DNA of 64,000 nucleotides, from contig NZ_JAPHPW010000007.1 in NCBI RefSeq assembly GCF_026241515.1, positions 62,001 through 126,000 on the forward strand, given 5' to 3'. The DNA is from Vibrio sp. 14G-20. Lineage in GTDB: Bacteria; Pseudomonadota; Gammaproteobacteria; Enterobacterales; Vibrionaceae. The notes under the pieces are model-generated. The model had not been told where the DNA came from and ran no database searches. It worked only from the letters and a program-made list of their open reading frames with translations. Of the stretch, positions 1-8,917 are shown one piece after another. The stretch's first letter is position 1; each line of letters opens with the position of its first letter. The position numbers were made by a program, and so were the translations under genes.

Positions 1-258
1 TAAACCGTATAAAAGAACATCGTGTCACGTATATAAAATATGCGCCCAGATGAGCATAATCGCTATAAGTGTAATTTAATTACAGATTGAGCTACATTTT
101 GCTAAAAATACAAAACGAGACCTAACGCTCTACTAAAAACATAGACCACTGAACTGCAGTTAGCATTGATAGATGTGATATGGTATTTACCAACGCTATC
201 GCATCATATATATCTCCAACACCCATCAACTGATGACTCCGCTATTTGAGAAAAGACT

Positions 259-1125
259 ATGTCAGACAAAATTTCCACATCCGCACTCGCTAAACAAAAA
301 GGCATAGAAGCTAAAGCTTTATTTAGCGATCTAAAAACAGCGGGCTATATTGTGCGTTCACAAGAGCGTTGGATTCTCACTGAGCGGGGAGAAAGCTTTG
401 GTGGGGAATATGTCGAACACAAGAAGTTTGGTGTCTTTATTGTCTGGCCAGAGAAACTGCTTATCGATTTGGACTCATTCTCAGGAAAAACACTCACCGC
501 TACCCAGCTTGGTAGCGCCTTTCAACTCAGCGCAAAGAAAATCAACTTACTGCTCAACGAGCTTGGTTGGATAACAAAAGAAGAAGACGGTTGGCATGTC
601 ACCTCTACAGGCTTAAAAGCCGGAGGTGAACAAAGGGAAGACAAAGCGACTCAAAACTTATTCGTGGTATGGCACGACTCACTGGTTCGCAATAAACGTT
701 TAAAGCAGTCTGTTGTTGAATTCCTGGGGCATGATGCTGAAAGCCACTCGACCGATGTGTCATTCTCCAGTTTTCGTCAGAAATTTGAGGCGAAGCACCG
801 AAGCTTAGATGGGCATTATGTTCGATCAAAGGGAGAGCTGATCATCGATAACTGGCTTTATATGGCAGGAGTGGTTCATGCGTACGAGCGTCCGCTTCCG
901 ATATCAAAAGAAGTGATCAGCGATTTTTATCTACCAAGTGGCAAAGTATACATCCAGTTCTGGGGAACCGATTCTGCGCCCATCGCCGAAGATAAACGTG
1001 AAGCGACGAGAAAAATCTATGAAGAGCATGGTTTTGGTCTAATCGAAATCACGCCAGAAGATATCCCCAACCTAGACAGCGTACTTCCGCCATTATTGCG
1101 CCAATATGGTATCAAGGCTTACTAA
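259..1125 (+). CDS. Winged-helix protein with C-terminal PD-(D/E)XK-like nuclease fold
   Basis: This is a 288-residue protein I cannot name. Its N-terminal half (about 1-125) reads as two short helix-turn-helix-like repeats, each ending in a phrase like LTERGESFGG or VTSTGLKAGG, as in DNA-binding wing units. The C-terminal part (about 185-288) has the order of a PD-(D/E)XK nuclease core: VRSKGE with Glu193 in the first helix, SDFYLP with Asp222, then VYIQFWG on the next strand. Gln233 stands where an acidic residue is usual, and no lysine follows two residues later, so catalysis is uncertain. It is preceded by about 258 bases with no other gene and stands alone. A DNA-binding or damage-related role is inference. 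Confidence 0.6.
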   Translation: MSDKISTSALAKQKGIEAKALFSDLKTAGYIVRSQERWILTERGESFGGEYVEHKKFGVFIVWPEKLLIDLDSFSGKTLTATQLGSAFQLSAKKINLLLNELGWITKEEDGWHVTSTGLKAGGEQREDKATQNLFVVWHDSLVRNKRLKQSVVEFLGHDAESHSTDVSFSSFRQKFEAKHRSLDGHYVRSKGELIIDNWLYMAGVVHAYERPLPISKEVISDFYLPSGKVYIQFWGTDSAPIAEDKREATRKIYEEHGFGLIEITPEDIPNLDSVLPPLLRQYGIKAY

Positions 1126-1416
1126 GCTACTGAATCTAGAGATTCCACCTCCATTAAGATCACATTTATCGAATCATTATGGACATTATTAACTATAGTG
1201 ATTTGATATGTTCGCTATTTTTCCCGAGTCATTCTTCTATTATCTTACACCCATCGACTTGAGCTACCGCAGATACTCGATTTATTGGGGCATGTTCGAT
1301 AACCATTTAGACGTTCAATCTATAGAGATTCGTTCAAATTGGTTATCCGTTTATTGTTGACGTGACTGAACATAAAACCCTACAACATTTATTATTGATA
1401 GATATTAGGATTCAAC

Positions 1417-2073
1417 ATGACTCATCCAATCATTACTGATCTAAACACTCGTTACACAGCTAAAAAATACGATGCAGAAAAACGCATCTCTGCGGAAGAC
1501 ATGGAAGTAATCAAAGAAGCACTTCGCTTGTCGGCTTCTTCTATCAACTCTCAGCCTTGGAAATTCATCATCATTGAGAGTGACGCAGCAAAACAGCGCT
1601 TCCACAATACTTTCGAAAACATGTTCCAGTTTAACCAACCACATGCGAAAGAAGCGTCACACACGATCCTGTTTGCTCACGATCCTAAGTACACAAAAGA
1701 GAAATTCGCGAAGCGTGCTGATACAGAAGTAAGCTCTGGTCACCTACCAGCTGAAATGTACGAGCAATTCTTAGGTGCTTACGCATTCGCAGAAATGAAC
1801 ACAGACGAAACAGGTTTCAACGGTAACTGGACTAAGTCTCAAGTTTACATCGCACTAGGTAACACACTGCACACACTAGCTCGTCTAGGCATCGCTTCAA
1901 CACCTATGGAAGGTGTAGACGCAGCTATGATCAGCGAAGAGTTTGCTGACGAACTAGAAGGTCACGTTGTTGATGTAGCACTCGCTATCGGCTACCACAA
2001 AGACGGCGAAGACTACAACTACGGCAAACCAAAAGCGCGCCTAGCTCTTGATGAAGTCGTTACTACACTATAA
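1417..2073 (+). CDS. nfsB: Oxygen-insensitive NAD(P)H nitroreductase (NfsB/FRase I type)
   Basis: This 218-residue flavoprotein matches the usual length of NfsB (217 in E. coli). It is expected to be an FMN-bound cytoplasmic dimer that reduces nitroaromatics, quinones and flavins with NAD(P)H. The sequence shows the family start pattern (a short helix then TRYTAKKYD), the FMN-phosphate region SASSINSQPWKFIII near residues 40-53, and the C-terminal AIGYHKDGED stretch. The ATG at 1417 is the first codon of the conserved block. It is monocistronic, with a strong terminator directly downstream. Distinguishing nfsB from a flavin reductase is not possible from sequence alone. Confidence 0.9.
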   Translation: MTHPIITDLNTRYTAKKYDAEKRISAEDMEVIKEALRLSASSINSQPWKFIIIESDAAKQRFHNTFENMFQFNQPHAKEASHTILFAHDPKYTKEKFAKRADTEVSSGHLPAEMYEQFLGAYAFAEMNTDETGFNGNWTKSQVYIALGNTLHTLARLGIASTPMEGVDAAMISEEFADELEGHVVDVALAIGYHKDGEDYNYGKPKARLALDEVVTTL

Positions 2074-2123
2074 CAGACACTGATCTGTAATAGCTGACAC
2101 AAACAAATCGCACTGCTTTATTT

Positions 2124-2149
2124 GGCCAGACGCTCGTCTGGCCTTTTTT
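2124..2149 (+). terminator. Rho-independent terminator after nfsB
   Basis: A perfect stem GGCCAGACG / CGTCTGGCC with a very short loop is followed by a run of six T. It lies about 50 bases after the nitroreductase stop and isolates that gene from norV. Confidence 0.9.
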
Positions 2150-2186
2150 ATATCTGTTATTTATCCAAGCCACTACCCACGGACAA

Positions 2187-2242
2187 GTCATAAAGACTCA
2201 TCTATATCAATATGATTGCAAAAATTAACAAGTCATAAAGAC
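2187..2242 (+). promoter_or_regulatory. Two NorR-like enhancer sites upstream of norVW
   Basis: The 11-mer GTCATAAAGAC occurs at 2187-2197 and again, identical, at 2232-2242. Both copies are embedded in a longer shared string AAGTCATAAAGAC(T/A)CATCT and are spaced 45 bases start to start. Each fits the GT-N7-AC core known for NorR, the nitric-oxide-sensing sigma-54 activator. They sit 55-110 bases upstream of the sigma-54 promoter. I see two sites, whereas E. coli has three. Confidence 0.7.
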
Positions 2243-2296
2243 ACATCTTAGGGTTAAATAGCAAGCAATTTCATACAAAACAAAAATTTAAAAACA

Positions 2297-2312
2297 TGGC
2301 ACAACTAGTGCA
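2297..2312 (+). promoter_or_regulatory. Sigma-54 (-24/-12) promoter of norVW
   Basis: TGGCACAACTAGTGCA has the invariant GG and GC separated by exactly ten bases, the sigma-54 -24/-12 layout. It is 38 bases before the norV start, and the two NorR-like sites lie upstream. This fits activator-dependent induction by nitric oxide. Confidence 0.8.
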
Positions 2313-2349
2313 ATGAGAGCCTTAGATATTTCAATAAGGTATTATCATT

Positions 2350-3849
2350 ATGACTATTCACGTTAAATCAAATGTTCATTGGGTCGGCGTTCACGATTGG
2401 GAAACCGAACACTTCCACGGTAAGGAATACCACATGAACAAAGGTACCAGCTATAACTCGTACCTGATCCGTGAAGAGAAGACAGTGCTTGTCGATACTG
2501 TCGATCATCGCTTTACTGAGCAATTCCTTGCAAACCTAGAGATGGAAATCGATATCAATGAAATCGACTACATCATTTGCCAACACGCTGAAGAGGACCA
2601 CTCAGGCGCCCTCTCTGCGCTGCTTGCTAAAATTCCGAACACGCCGGTTTATTGTACTGAAGCTGGCGTTAACTCGATTGTTGGTCATCACCATCAACCA
2701 GACTGGAACTTCAGAACCGTTAAAACTGGCGATACGCTCGATGTGGGTAACGGCAAGCAACTTATCTTTGTTGAGATGAAAATGCTGCACTGGCCAGACT
2801 CAATGGCGACCTACCTAACTGGCGATGAAATCCTGTTCAGTAATGATGCCTTCGGTCAACACTACTGTGACGAGAACCTATTCAACGACCAACTAGACCA
2901 AGTTGAACTGCACGAGCAGTGCCTACGATACTTCTCGAATATCCTGACGCCATTTGCACCTCTAGTGAAAGCAAAAATCGAAGAGGTGTTGAGCTTGGGT
3001 GTGCCTATCGATGTTATCGCCACTTCTCACGGCTGTATTTGGCGCGACAACGCCACCCAAATCGTTGAGCAATACTACGAGTGGTCTAAAGCCTACAAAG
3101 AAGATCGCATCACCATTGTGTACGACACCATGTCGAACAACACTCGTATGATGGCCGATGCTATTGCTAAAGGGATCCGCAAAGGTAGCCCAGAAACGGC
3201 GATCAAGGTGTTCAACATTTCAAAGCACGACAAGAATGACATCCTTGCCAATATCTTCCGCTCAAAGGGCGTACTCGTGGGTTCATCAACCATGAACAAC
3301 GTAATGATGCCGCAAATCGCAGCTTTACTTGAAGAGATACACGGCCTGCGCTTTGCAGAAAAAAGAGCCGCAGCCTTCGGGTCTTCAGGTTGGACTGGTG
3401 GCGCAGTAAAACGCATCGATGCGCGCCTACGTGAAGCCAATTTCGAAGTCAGCGCACCACAACACATCCACTGGAAACCAGACACAGACGCCCTTCGCCA
3501 GTGCATCGATTACGGCATGACACTGGCTGAGGTTTGGCGTGCCGATGAAACTGAGGTTAGCCAACCTAAGCAAGTGGAGCGCAACGTACAACGCATTGAA
3601 TCAGCACCGACAAGCACCCCAACAGAGCTAAAAGACACAGCAGAACAGAACCTAGAACAAACGCAAGATAAGCCTGTACATAGTGCAGATTGCACGTGCT
3701 GGCGTTGCACTGTGTGTGAATGGGTGTACGACCCACAACTAGGCGAACCGTACCAAGGCGTCGAACCGGGAACACCATGGGCACAAGTACCTGATGATTT
3801 CCTTTGTCCAGAATGTCATTTAGGCAAAGAAGTGTTTGTGGAGAAGTAG
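2350..3849 (+). CDS. norV: Anaerobic nitric oxide reductase flavorubredoxin NorV
   Basis: A 499-residue cytoplasmic flavo-diiron protein that reduces NO to N2O under anaerobic conditions. Three modules are visible. The first is a metallo-beta-lactamase-like diiron domain (about 1-245) with the HAEEDHSG ligand motif near residue 80 and further histidines at SHG. The second is a flavodoxin domain (about 250-395) opening with YDTMSNNT for FMN. The third is a C-terminal rubredoxin (about 445-499) with the pairs CTVC and CPEC. In the second pair the usual Gly is His (CPECHLGK). A proline/threonine/glutamate-rich linker joins the last two domains. norW follows after one base, so the two are one operon; control is probably by NorR and sigma-54. 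Confidence 0.97.
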   Translation: MTIHVKSNVHWVGVHDWETEHFHGKEYHMNKGTSYNSYLIREEKTVLVDTVDHRFTEQFLANLEMEIDINEIDYIICQHAEEDHSGALSALLAKIPNTPVYCTEAGVNSIVGHHHQPDWNFRTVKTGDTLDVGNGKQLIFVEMKMLHWPDSMATYLTGDEILFSNDAFGQHYCDENLFNDQLDQVELHEQCLRYFSNILTPFAPLVKAKIEEVLSLGVPIDVIATSHGCIWRDNATQIVEQYYEWSKAYKEDRITIVYDTMSNNTRMMADAIAKGIRKGSPETAIKVFNISKHDKNDILANIFRSKGVLVGSSTMNNVMMPQIAALLEEIHGLRFAEKRAAAFGSSGWTGGAVKRIDARLREANFEVSAPQHIHWKPDTDALRQCIDYGMTLAEVWRADETEVSQPKQVERNVQRIESAPTSTPTELKDTAEQNLEQTQDKPVHSADCTCWRCTVCEWVYDPQLGEPYQGVEPGTPWAQVPDDFLCPECHLGKEVFVEK

Positions 3850-3850
3850 C

Positions 3851-5020
3851 ATGCCGAACATTGTTATTGTGGGCGGCGGTTTCGCTGCCCTTCAAACCAT
3901 CAAGATGGTACGTAAGCTAGACCAAGATATTGCGATTACCATGATCACCGCTGATGCGGGTGTTGAGTACAGCAAGCCAAACCTTTCGCATGCGTTTAGT
4001 CAGGCACAAACGCCTGAAACACTGGCAATACATAGCGCTCAACAGTTGGCTGATCAGTACAACGTCGTTATCAAGACCAAAGCGCTGGTGAGCGAAATAG
4101 ACACTAAGCAGCAATGTGTTCATGTTGATGACGAAACCATCCATTATTCAAAGTTGGTATTAGCAACAGGCGCAACGCCCTTCATACCACCAGCGAAAGG
4201 GCTAAAACGCAGCGCGACTATTACTCTTAATAGCTTGGAAGAGTTCGAAAAACACAAAGCGCAGGTCGATGATGCACAGCGAGTCACTGTGATTGGCGGC
4301 GGCTTGATCGGGGTCGAGCTCGCCTTCGACCTTCAAACCGCAGGCAAAGATGTCACTATCATCGAACCCGCGAGTTACTTGCTCAATAGCTTAGTGCCCC
4401 CTTTCGTGTCCCTAGAGCTGGAAAGAGAGCTAAGAAAAGCAGGCATCACCGTTGAAACCGATTCAGCGGTGTGTCGAGCAACTTATCTAACTGATGGCGT
4501 CAGGTTGCAAACTACCGCTTCTCGCTTGATACGAACCGACATCGTGATTGCAGCAGCAGGACTAAGGCCAAACACGCAGTTAGCAACACAAGCGGGCATC
4601 GAAGTAAACAGAGGGATTGTGGTCGATGAAACCATGAGAACCAGTGCCGAGAATGTGTATGCGATTGGTGACTGCGCCGAAATAGAGGGTCGTGTGATGG
4701 CTTATCTACAACCCGCTATCTTGTCTGCAAACGTGTTGGCTAAGCAGCTCGCTATGGATAAAGATAAGTTCATAGCGGGAGAAGGAAAGCTCAGCTTGCC
4801 TCACATCATTACTAAGGTGAAAACACCAAGTTACCCAATTCAACTTGCTGGGCGTGATATTCAAACCGCGCAAAGCTGGGAAACGCGATTCGACCCGAAA
4901 GGCATTATCGCAAAAGGCTTTAATGAAGATGATCAATTGGTTGGATTCATTGTCACGGGAGAGCACACCAAAGCCGCTTTCCCTTTGCTTAAAGAGCTAC
5001 AAGCCAGCTCACCCGCATAA
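3851..5020 (+). CDS. norW: NADH:flavorubredoxin reductase NorW
   Basis: A 389-residue FAD/NAD(P)-dependent pyridine nucleotide-disulphide-type reductase that passes electrons from NADH to the rubredoxin domain of NorV. The first Rossmann motif is IVIVGGGFAALQ at the N-terminus, the second is VTVIGGGLIGVELA near residue 145, and the FAD-binding AIGDCAE block lies near residue 275. The ATG at 3851 begins exactly at the conserved MPNIVIVGGG, one base after the norV stop. An in-frame TTG 15 bases earlier would only add residues overlapping norV. Translation is probably coupled to norV. Confidence 0.95.
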   Translation: MPNIVIVGGGFAALQTIKMVRKLDQDIAITMITADAGVEYSKPNLSHAFSQAQTPETLAIHSAQQLADQYNVVIKTKALVSEIDTKQQCVHVDDETIHYSKLVLATGATPFIPPAKGLKRSATITLNSLEEFEKHKAQVDDAQRVTVIGGGLIGVELAFDLQTAGKDVTIIEPASYLLNSLVPPFVSLELERELRKAGITVETDSAVCRATYLTDGVRLQTTASRLIRTDIVIAAAGLRPNTQLATQAGIEVNRGIVVDETMRTSAENVYAIGDCAEIEGRVMAYLQPAILSANVLAKQLAMDKDKFIAGEGKLSLPHIITKVKTPSYPIQLAGRDIQTAQSWETRFDPKGIIAKGFNEDDQLVGFIVTGEHTKAAFPLLKELQASSPA

Positions 5021-5043
5021 GTTCTAGATGCGCTAATACAAAA

Positions 5044-5067
5044 AAAGCCAGTCAACAGACTGGCTTT
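5044..5067. terminator. Bidirectional terminator between norW and gltS
   Basis: The stem AAAGCCAGTC / GACTGGCTTT with loop AACA has A-runs on the left and T-rich sequence on the right. It can stop both the rightward norVW transcript and the leftward gltS transcript; the minus-strand T-run is the stronger. Confidence 0.85.
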
Positions 5068-5119
5068 ATTGTGTTCATCTTAGTGCGATGAGCTCATCGC
5101 GTTTAAGCAAAGGCGAACA

Positions 5120-6346
5120 TTAACCGATAAACGAGATGTAACCTTGAAGGATAATCAGGTTAACGATATCGATAAAGAAGGCACCAACGATTGGCACCAC
5201 CATGAAGGCTTGTGGCGATGGACCAAAACGGTTCACCAAAGAGCCCATGTTCATTACCGCTGTTGGTGTTGCACCTAGGCCGAAACCACAGTGACCACCT
5301 GCCATAACCGCTGCGTCGTAATTAGAACCCATTACTTTGAACGTCACAAAGTAAGAGAAGATACCCAACACAACCGCCTGAACCGCAAGGATAACCAAGA
5401 ACGGAATCGCAAGGTCAAAGATGTTCCAAAGCTTAAGGCTCATTAGCGCCATTGCTAGGAACAGTGACAATGACACCGTACCAAGAATATCGACCGTTTC
5501 GCTGTCAGTCTTATGCAGCTTAGTCACTTCAAACACGTTAGTGATGAACACACCGATAAACAACGCGTAAACGAAGTCAGGAATCATCAACCAAGAAATT
5601 TCAAAAGTCGCCACCCACTGCTCTAGGTACTTCGCACCCGTGATACAGATAAGAAGAATGAACAATACTTCAATCACCTTCTTCGCCGTCACTTTGTCTT
5701 CTTCGTACTCGTTATAAGTAACCAGTTCAGGGAAGCGTTCGTGCGTTTGCGTGCCAGTACCGTATTCAGATTCAAGATTGTTCTTATCAATCAGCTTTTG
5801 CGCCACAGGGCTACCGATGATACCACCGATGATCAAACCAAAGGTCGCTGAAGCCATCGCGATTTCTAGCGTATTTGCAATGCCAAATGTGTCTGCAAAA
5901 GTTTGAGACCAAGCCGCGCCTGTGCCGTGACCGCCCGAAAGGGTGATAGAGCCAGCAATCAAACCCATCAAGGGTTCAAGGCCTAGTGCCGTTGCTAAGG
6001 TTACGCCTACACCGTTTTGGATAATGATGTAAACCGACGCTACCCCTAAGAATAGGAATACCTTTGCGCCACCCTTTATAAGCTGGGTGTAGTTAGCCGC
6101 AAGGCCAACCGTTGCAAAGAACATCAACATAAACGTGTTCTGCAGGGGCAAAGAAAACTCAAGGTCAAGGCCGTTAAAGTGCAGGGCTGTAATAGCAAAA
6201 GCGACAATCAAGCCGCCGACAATGGGCTCTGGAATGTTGTACTTTTTGAGAATCGGAAGCTTTGCATTGACGAAATGACCTAGAAACAAAACACTAATCG
6301 CGATTAGGAAGGATTCTAGTGGTCCAATTGAAATTAATTGATTCAT
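5120..6346 (-). CDS. gltS: Sodium/glutamate symporter GltS
   Basis: A 408-residue inner-membrane carrier, close to the 401 residues of E. coli GltS, which imports glutamate with sodium. It is strongly hydrophobic with about ten membrane spans in two related halves. It shows the family phrases NIPEPIVGGL near residue 38, the Gly/Ser-rich re-entrant loop GSITLSGGHGTGAAW near residue 130, and the matching loop GGHCGFGLGATPTA near residue 345 of the second half. It is a single-gene unit reading leftwards towards the terminator at 5044-5067. The gene has a long leader (see 6347-6663). Confidence 0.96.
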   Translation of the reverse strand: MNQLISIGPLESFLIAISVLFLGHFVNAKLPILKKYNIPEPIVGGLIVAFAITALHFNGLDLEFSLPLQNTFMLMFFATVGLAANYTQLIKGGAKVFLFLGVASVYIIIQNGVGVTLATALGLEPLMGLIAGSITLSGGHGTGAAWSQTFADTFGIANTLEIAMASATFGLIIGGIIGSPVAQKLIDKNNLESEYGTGTQTHERFPELVTYNEYEEDKVTAKKVIEVLFILLICITGAKYLEQWVATFEISWLMIPDFVYALFIGVFITNVFEVTKLHKTDSETVDILGTVSLSLFLAMALMSLKLWNIFDLAIPFLVILAVQAVVLGIFSYFVTFKVMGSNYDAAVMAGGHCGFGLGATPTAVMNMGSLVNRFGPSPQAFMVVPIVGAFFIDIVNLIILQGYISFIG

Positions 6347-6663
6347 ATAACCTCTATTTTTTTACTTTCTCATCTTCCCTAATGAGTCTAGTTTTATCTG
6401 TAATTATTTGTGCTGCTCTACCTATATTTATACAAACTGGAGAGAAAGTGTGGATTCGAAAAGCGAACACATTACTGCGATCGCTTAGTGCCATGTTAGT
6501 AGCACGTTAACTTTTTAAAGGAGATAAAAGGATTTGTGACAACAATCACCTCCTAAAAGTTGAAAACGGCGTGAGTATCTATGCCGCAGACTCTGCTTTC
6601 TTAATACCTAAAAAAGCAAAAAGGAGCTATTTCTAGCTCCTCTTTCATCACCATCGCTGGTAA
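6347..6663. other. gltS leader region with inverted repeat
   Basis: There is no convincing gene here. An inverted repeat joins AACTTTTTAAAGGAG (about 6509-6523) with CTCCTAAAAGTT (about 6550-6561), enclosing about 26 bases. On the minus strand it would sit 150-200 bases ahead of the gltS start, so it may be part of a leader or an operator. The right edge holds the yibL terminator. A 63-codon plus-strand frame overlapping the gltS start looks fortuitous. Confidence 0.4.
6610..6640 (-). terminator. Rho-independent terminator of yibL
   Basis: The stem GGAGCTA / TAGCTCC (6623-6629 and 6634-6640) with loop TTTC is followed on the minus strand by TTTTTGCTTTTTT. It lies about 25 bases after the yibL stop. 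Confidence 0.85.
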
Positions 6664-7020
6664 TTAGAATTTTTTCGGTGCGTAACCAGTCATAACTTCA
6701 ATGCGAAGTTCTTTACCGACCTTCGTCATTGGGTGAACAATTACGAGTCCTTTAACAGACTTTTTCAGTTTACCCATATCCGCTTGCTCAGCCTTAGTGA
6801 TTTCACGGCTAAATGGCATATCAACCAGAGACTTACGCTCTTGGTTCACATCAAAGCTTTCTTTGTGTTTAAGCTGGGCAATTTTCTTAGTTAGCTTCTT
6901 AATCTCTTCCTCGAACTGACGAACAACAGGACGATCATTACGAGTTTTAGCAGCATCTAGCTTGTGGCGACACTTGTCTAGACGGTTGTTAATTTGTTGA
7001 AGTTCGTTTTTAACACTCAT
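6664..7020 (-). CDS. yibL: YibL family ribosome-associated protein (DUF2810)
   Basis: A 118-residue basic protein, the same size as E. coli YibL (120). The N-terminal 60 residues form a charged coiled-coil helix pair. The C-terminal half has the conserved blocks MPFSREITKAEQADMGKLKK and KGLVIVHPMT. YibL has been found bound to ribosomal particles; its exact role is not established. It stands alone with its own terminator. Confidence 0.9.
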   Translation of the reverse strand: MSVKNELQQINNRLDKCRHKLDAAKTRNDRPVVRQFEEEIKKLTKKIAQLKHKESFDVNQERKSLVDMPFSREITKAEQADMGKLKKSVKGLVIVHPMTKVGKELRIEVMTGYAPKKF

Positions 7021-7347
7021 AATAATTTCCTAAGATTAAACAAGCCAATTCGGATTGGGGCGCGGAGTATAGCACAAGGGTTCTGTTGAACCGAAATTTA
7101 TCTGTTAATTACCAACAGAAACGAATCACATCGACACCGCTCATTCAGCTTGCCTATTCTTTGTGGCGAACCTCTCAGCGGATTATTCATTGATAGGATA
7201 GCGTCTACTTCAAAAATTGCAGTCCTCGATGCATCAAAATTCCGTCTAAACTTATACTCTAACGCAGTAACTAAATCAGGGTACACAGCTTGGAGCTGTT
7301 ACCCCCAGCAACGACTCTGATTCGCAACGTAATCACAAGGATAGCCG
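7021..7347. other. Intergenic region between divergent yibL and DUF4344 gene
   Basis: These 327 bases should carry the promoters of both divergent neighbours. A 62-codon minus-strand frame (7098-7286) is present but has no ribosome binding site or recognisable family, so I do not call it. I see no clear operator or hairpin. Confidence 0.4.
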
Positions 7348-8145
7348 ATGACATTATTGAAACGAACATTGACCTGCAGCCTAGCCCTGAGTGCAATGTT
7401 TACCGCAACTTATGCATCTAGTGAACAAACACCCCAAAGTAACCTAATCGTCGAGTACTCTGCACCGCAAAATGTTGAAGAAGAACAGCTCAAACGCGAA
7501 ATTCAAAACAGCGGTGTTAATGACACCGTGGTCGACCTATCAAACCAACTGTTCATGTTTGAGAAACCATTAACCATTCAATATGGCGGGGAAGAAGGAC
7601 CACTCTACGATCCACAAACCCATCAAGTGCTGATCCCTTATAGCTTTTACGCTGAGTCACTCAATTATTTCGAGAAGAACCAATACGAAAAAGAGTACGG
7701 GAAATCAGCGCAAACCGGCGCTATTGATACCTTGCTGCACACCCTGCTGCACGAAGCTGGGCACGCGTATATCGAAGATCAGAACATTGCCATATTGGGT
7801 AAAGAAGAAGATGCAGTTGATAACCTAGCAACCGTGCTACTGCTTAACTACGTAGAGCATGGAGCCGATGCCGCTATCAGCGCTGCAGACATGTTCGCTT
7901 TCGAGTCAGAAGACCGCCCGGAATATTACGACTTGGGGGAATACATCGACGAGCACAGTTTCGACCTGCAGCGTTACTTCTCCACGTTATGCTTGGTGTA
8001 TGGCAGCGATCCTGATGCCTATAAGAACTTGCTCGATGAAGTGGAAAACGACTATTTGAAAGACAGAAAAGAGTTCTGCGTCGAGCACTTTGACGTGATC
8101 AATGAAAATTGGCATCAGTATTTAAAAGAGAGTGACGATGCTTAG
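7348..8145 (+). CDS. Secreted DUF4344 putative metallopeptidase
   Basis: A 265-residue protein with an N-terminal signal peptide (basic MTLLKR, a hydrophobic stretch to about 22, likely cleavage near YASS), so it is probably periplasmic. It carries the zinc-protease motif HEAGH at residues 135-139, preceded by LLHTLL. Downstream is GKEEDAVDNLATVLL, in which a glutamate near residue 153 could be the third ligand, as in gluzincin-like enzymes. This arrangement fits Pfam family DUF4344. Cysteines near the C-terminus may form a disulphide. The start has upstream CAAGGATAG as ribosome binding site. The substrate is unknown. It is a single gene. Confidence 0.8.
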   Translation: MTLLKRTLTCSLALSAMFTATYASSEQTPQSNLIVEYSAPQNVEEEQLKREIQNSGVNDTVVDLSNQLFMFEKPLTIQYGGEEGPLYDPQTHQVLIPYSFYAESLNYFEKNQYEKEYGKSAQTGAIDTLLHTLLHEAGHAYIEDQNIAILGKEEDAVDNLATVLLLNYVEHGADAAISAADMFAFESEDRPEYYDLGEYIDEHSFDLQRYFSTLCLVYGSDPDAYKNLLDEVENDYLKDRKEFCVEHFDVINENWHQYLKESDDA

Positions 8146-8266
8146 ATGCTTAGATGCTTAAAGGTTAGTGTCGAGAACTAGAAAAACGGCTTTGGCATCA
8201 AATTCCAAATCCGTCACTCGATGGGTTGGCTTAAGTCTTACGTGCTAAGAGCTAAGAGTTTAAACC

Positions 8267-8653
8267 CTAGACCTTCACCTTATACTTAAGATCTTGGGCT
8301 TCATCGCCTGTCATGCCTCGGAACCCCCAACAGTGCGATGGCTGTTCTTTGATAGTGATTTCAATATCAATCGGAGAGATAGCCAGCTGCTTTTCTATTT
8401 CAGAAAATATCTTCTTAATTAAACGCTTCTTGGTGTTCACCGCTCGACCTTCCATCATGTTGATCTCAATAACGGTGTAGGCCTCTGTCCGTCCTTCAGG
8501 GTAAAAGAAATCGTCTCTTTCTAATGGCACAAACCGATGTGCGCGCTTGTCATCAGGTAAACCCATCTCACTGTTTAAACACTGCTGCAACACGTTCGAG
8601 AGTTGCAGCTTAACTGGATTTAAGCACTCTTTGATACCATAGATAACAATCAT
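8267..8653 (-). CDS. Tautomerase-superfamily protein lacking the N-terminal proline
   Basis: A 128-residue protein with the beta-alpha-beta halves of the 4-oxalocrotonate tautomerase/MIF fold. It begins MIVIYGIKE, has a middle block RTEAYTVIEINMMEGRAVNTKK typical of the second strand and helix of two-domain tautomerases, and ends SHCWGFRGMTGDEAQDL. I chose the ATG at 8653 because AAAGGA sits six bases upstream; the ATG at 8659 has no space for one. With either start, the residue after Met is not proline, so the classical catalytic amino-terminal Pro is missing and activity is uncertain. It is monocistronic. Confidence 0.75.
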   Translation of the reverse strand: MIVIYGIKECLNPVKLQLSNVLQQCLNSEMGLPDDKRAHRFVPLERDDFFYPEGRTEAYTVIEINMMEGRAVNTKKRLIKKIFSEIEKQLAISPIDIEITIKEQPSHCWGFRGMTGDEAQDLKYKVKV

Positions 8654-8854
8654 GACCATTCCTTTGATACGATGTCAGGTAAAGAAGAACGTTAGATAGC
8701 AGCATCGTCAAGCCACCATCCATTCGCTTACTATTTGTACATATAGTACCTAATACCGTCGATGAAAGAAGGTTAAAACAATGAATTTATGAACAGGTGC
8801 AACAAAAAACATATCCTCACCAAATAGCAGCAAACAATTACAGCCACAGCGAAT

Positions 8855-8882
8855 TGATCGAACTCTAGCCACTGCCCGTATA
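8855..8882 (+). promoter_or_regulatory. Candidate ECF sigma promoter of the LON-domain gene
   Basis: TGATCG (8855-8860), 16 bases, then CGTATA (8877-8882) lies about 35 bases before the start codon. The same layout, TGATCC-16-CGTAGT, precedes the ECF sigma gene at 9649. TGATCC is the -35 element known for RpoE of the RpoE-ChrR type. The assignment is inference from two matching sites. Confidence 0.6.
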
Positions 8883-8917
8883 TCTCCCTGAATCACATCT
8901 GAACTAAGGAGTGCTAT

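Noticed and set aside
3093-3506. 137-codon minus-strand frame inside norV
   Set aside because: Antisense shadow of the flavodoxin domain of NorV.
7098-7286. 62-codon minus-strand open frame between yibL and the DUF4344 gene
   Set aside because: No ribosome binding site, no known family, and it covers the shared promoter region of two divergent genes.
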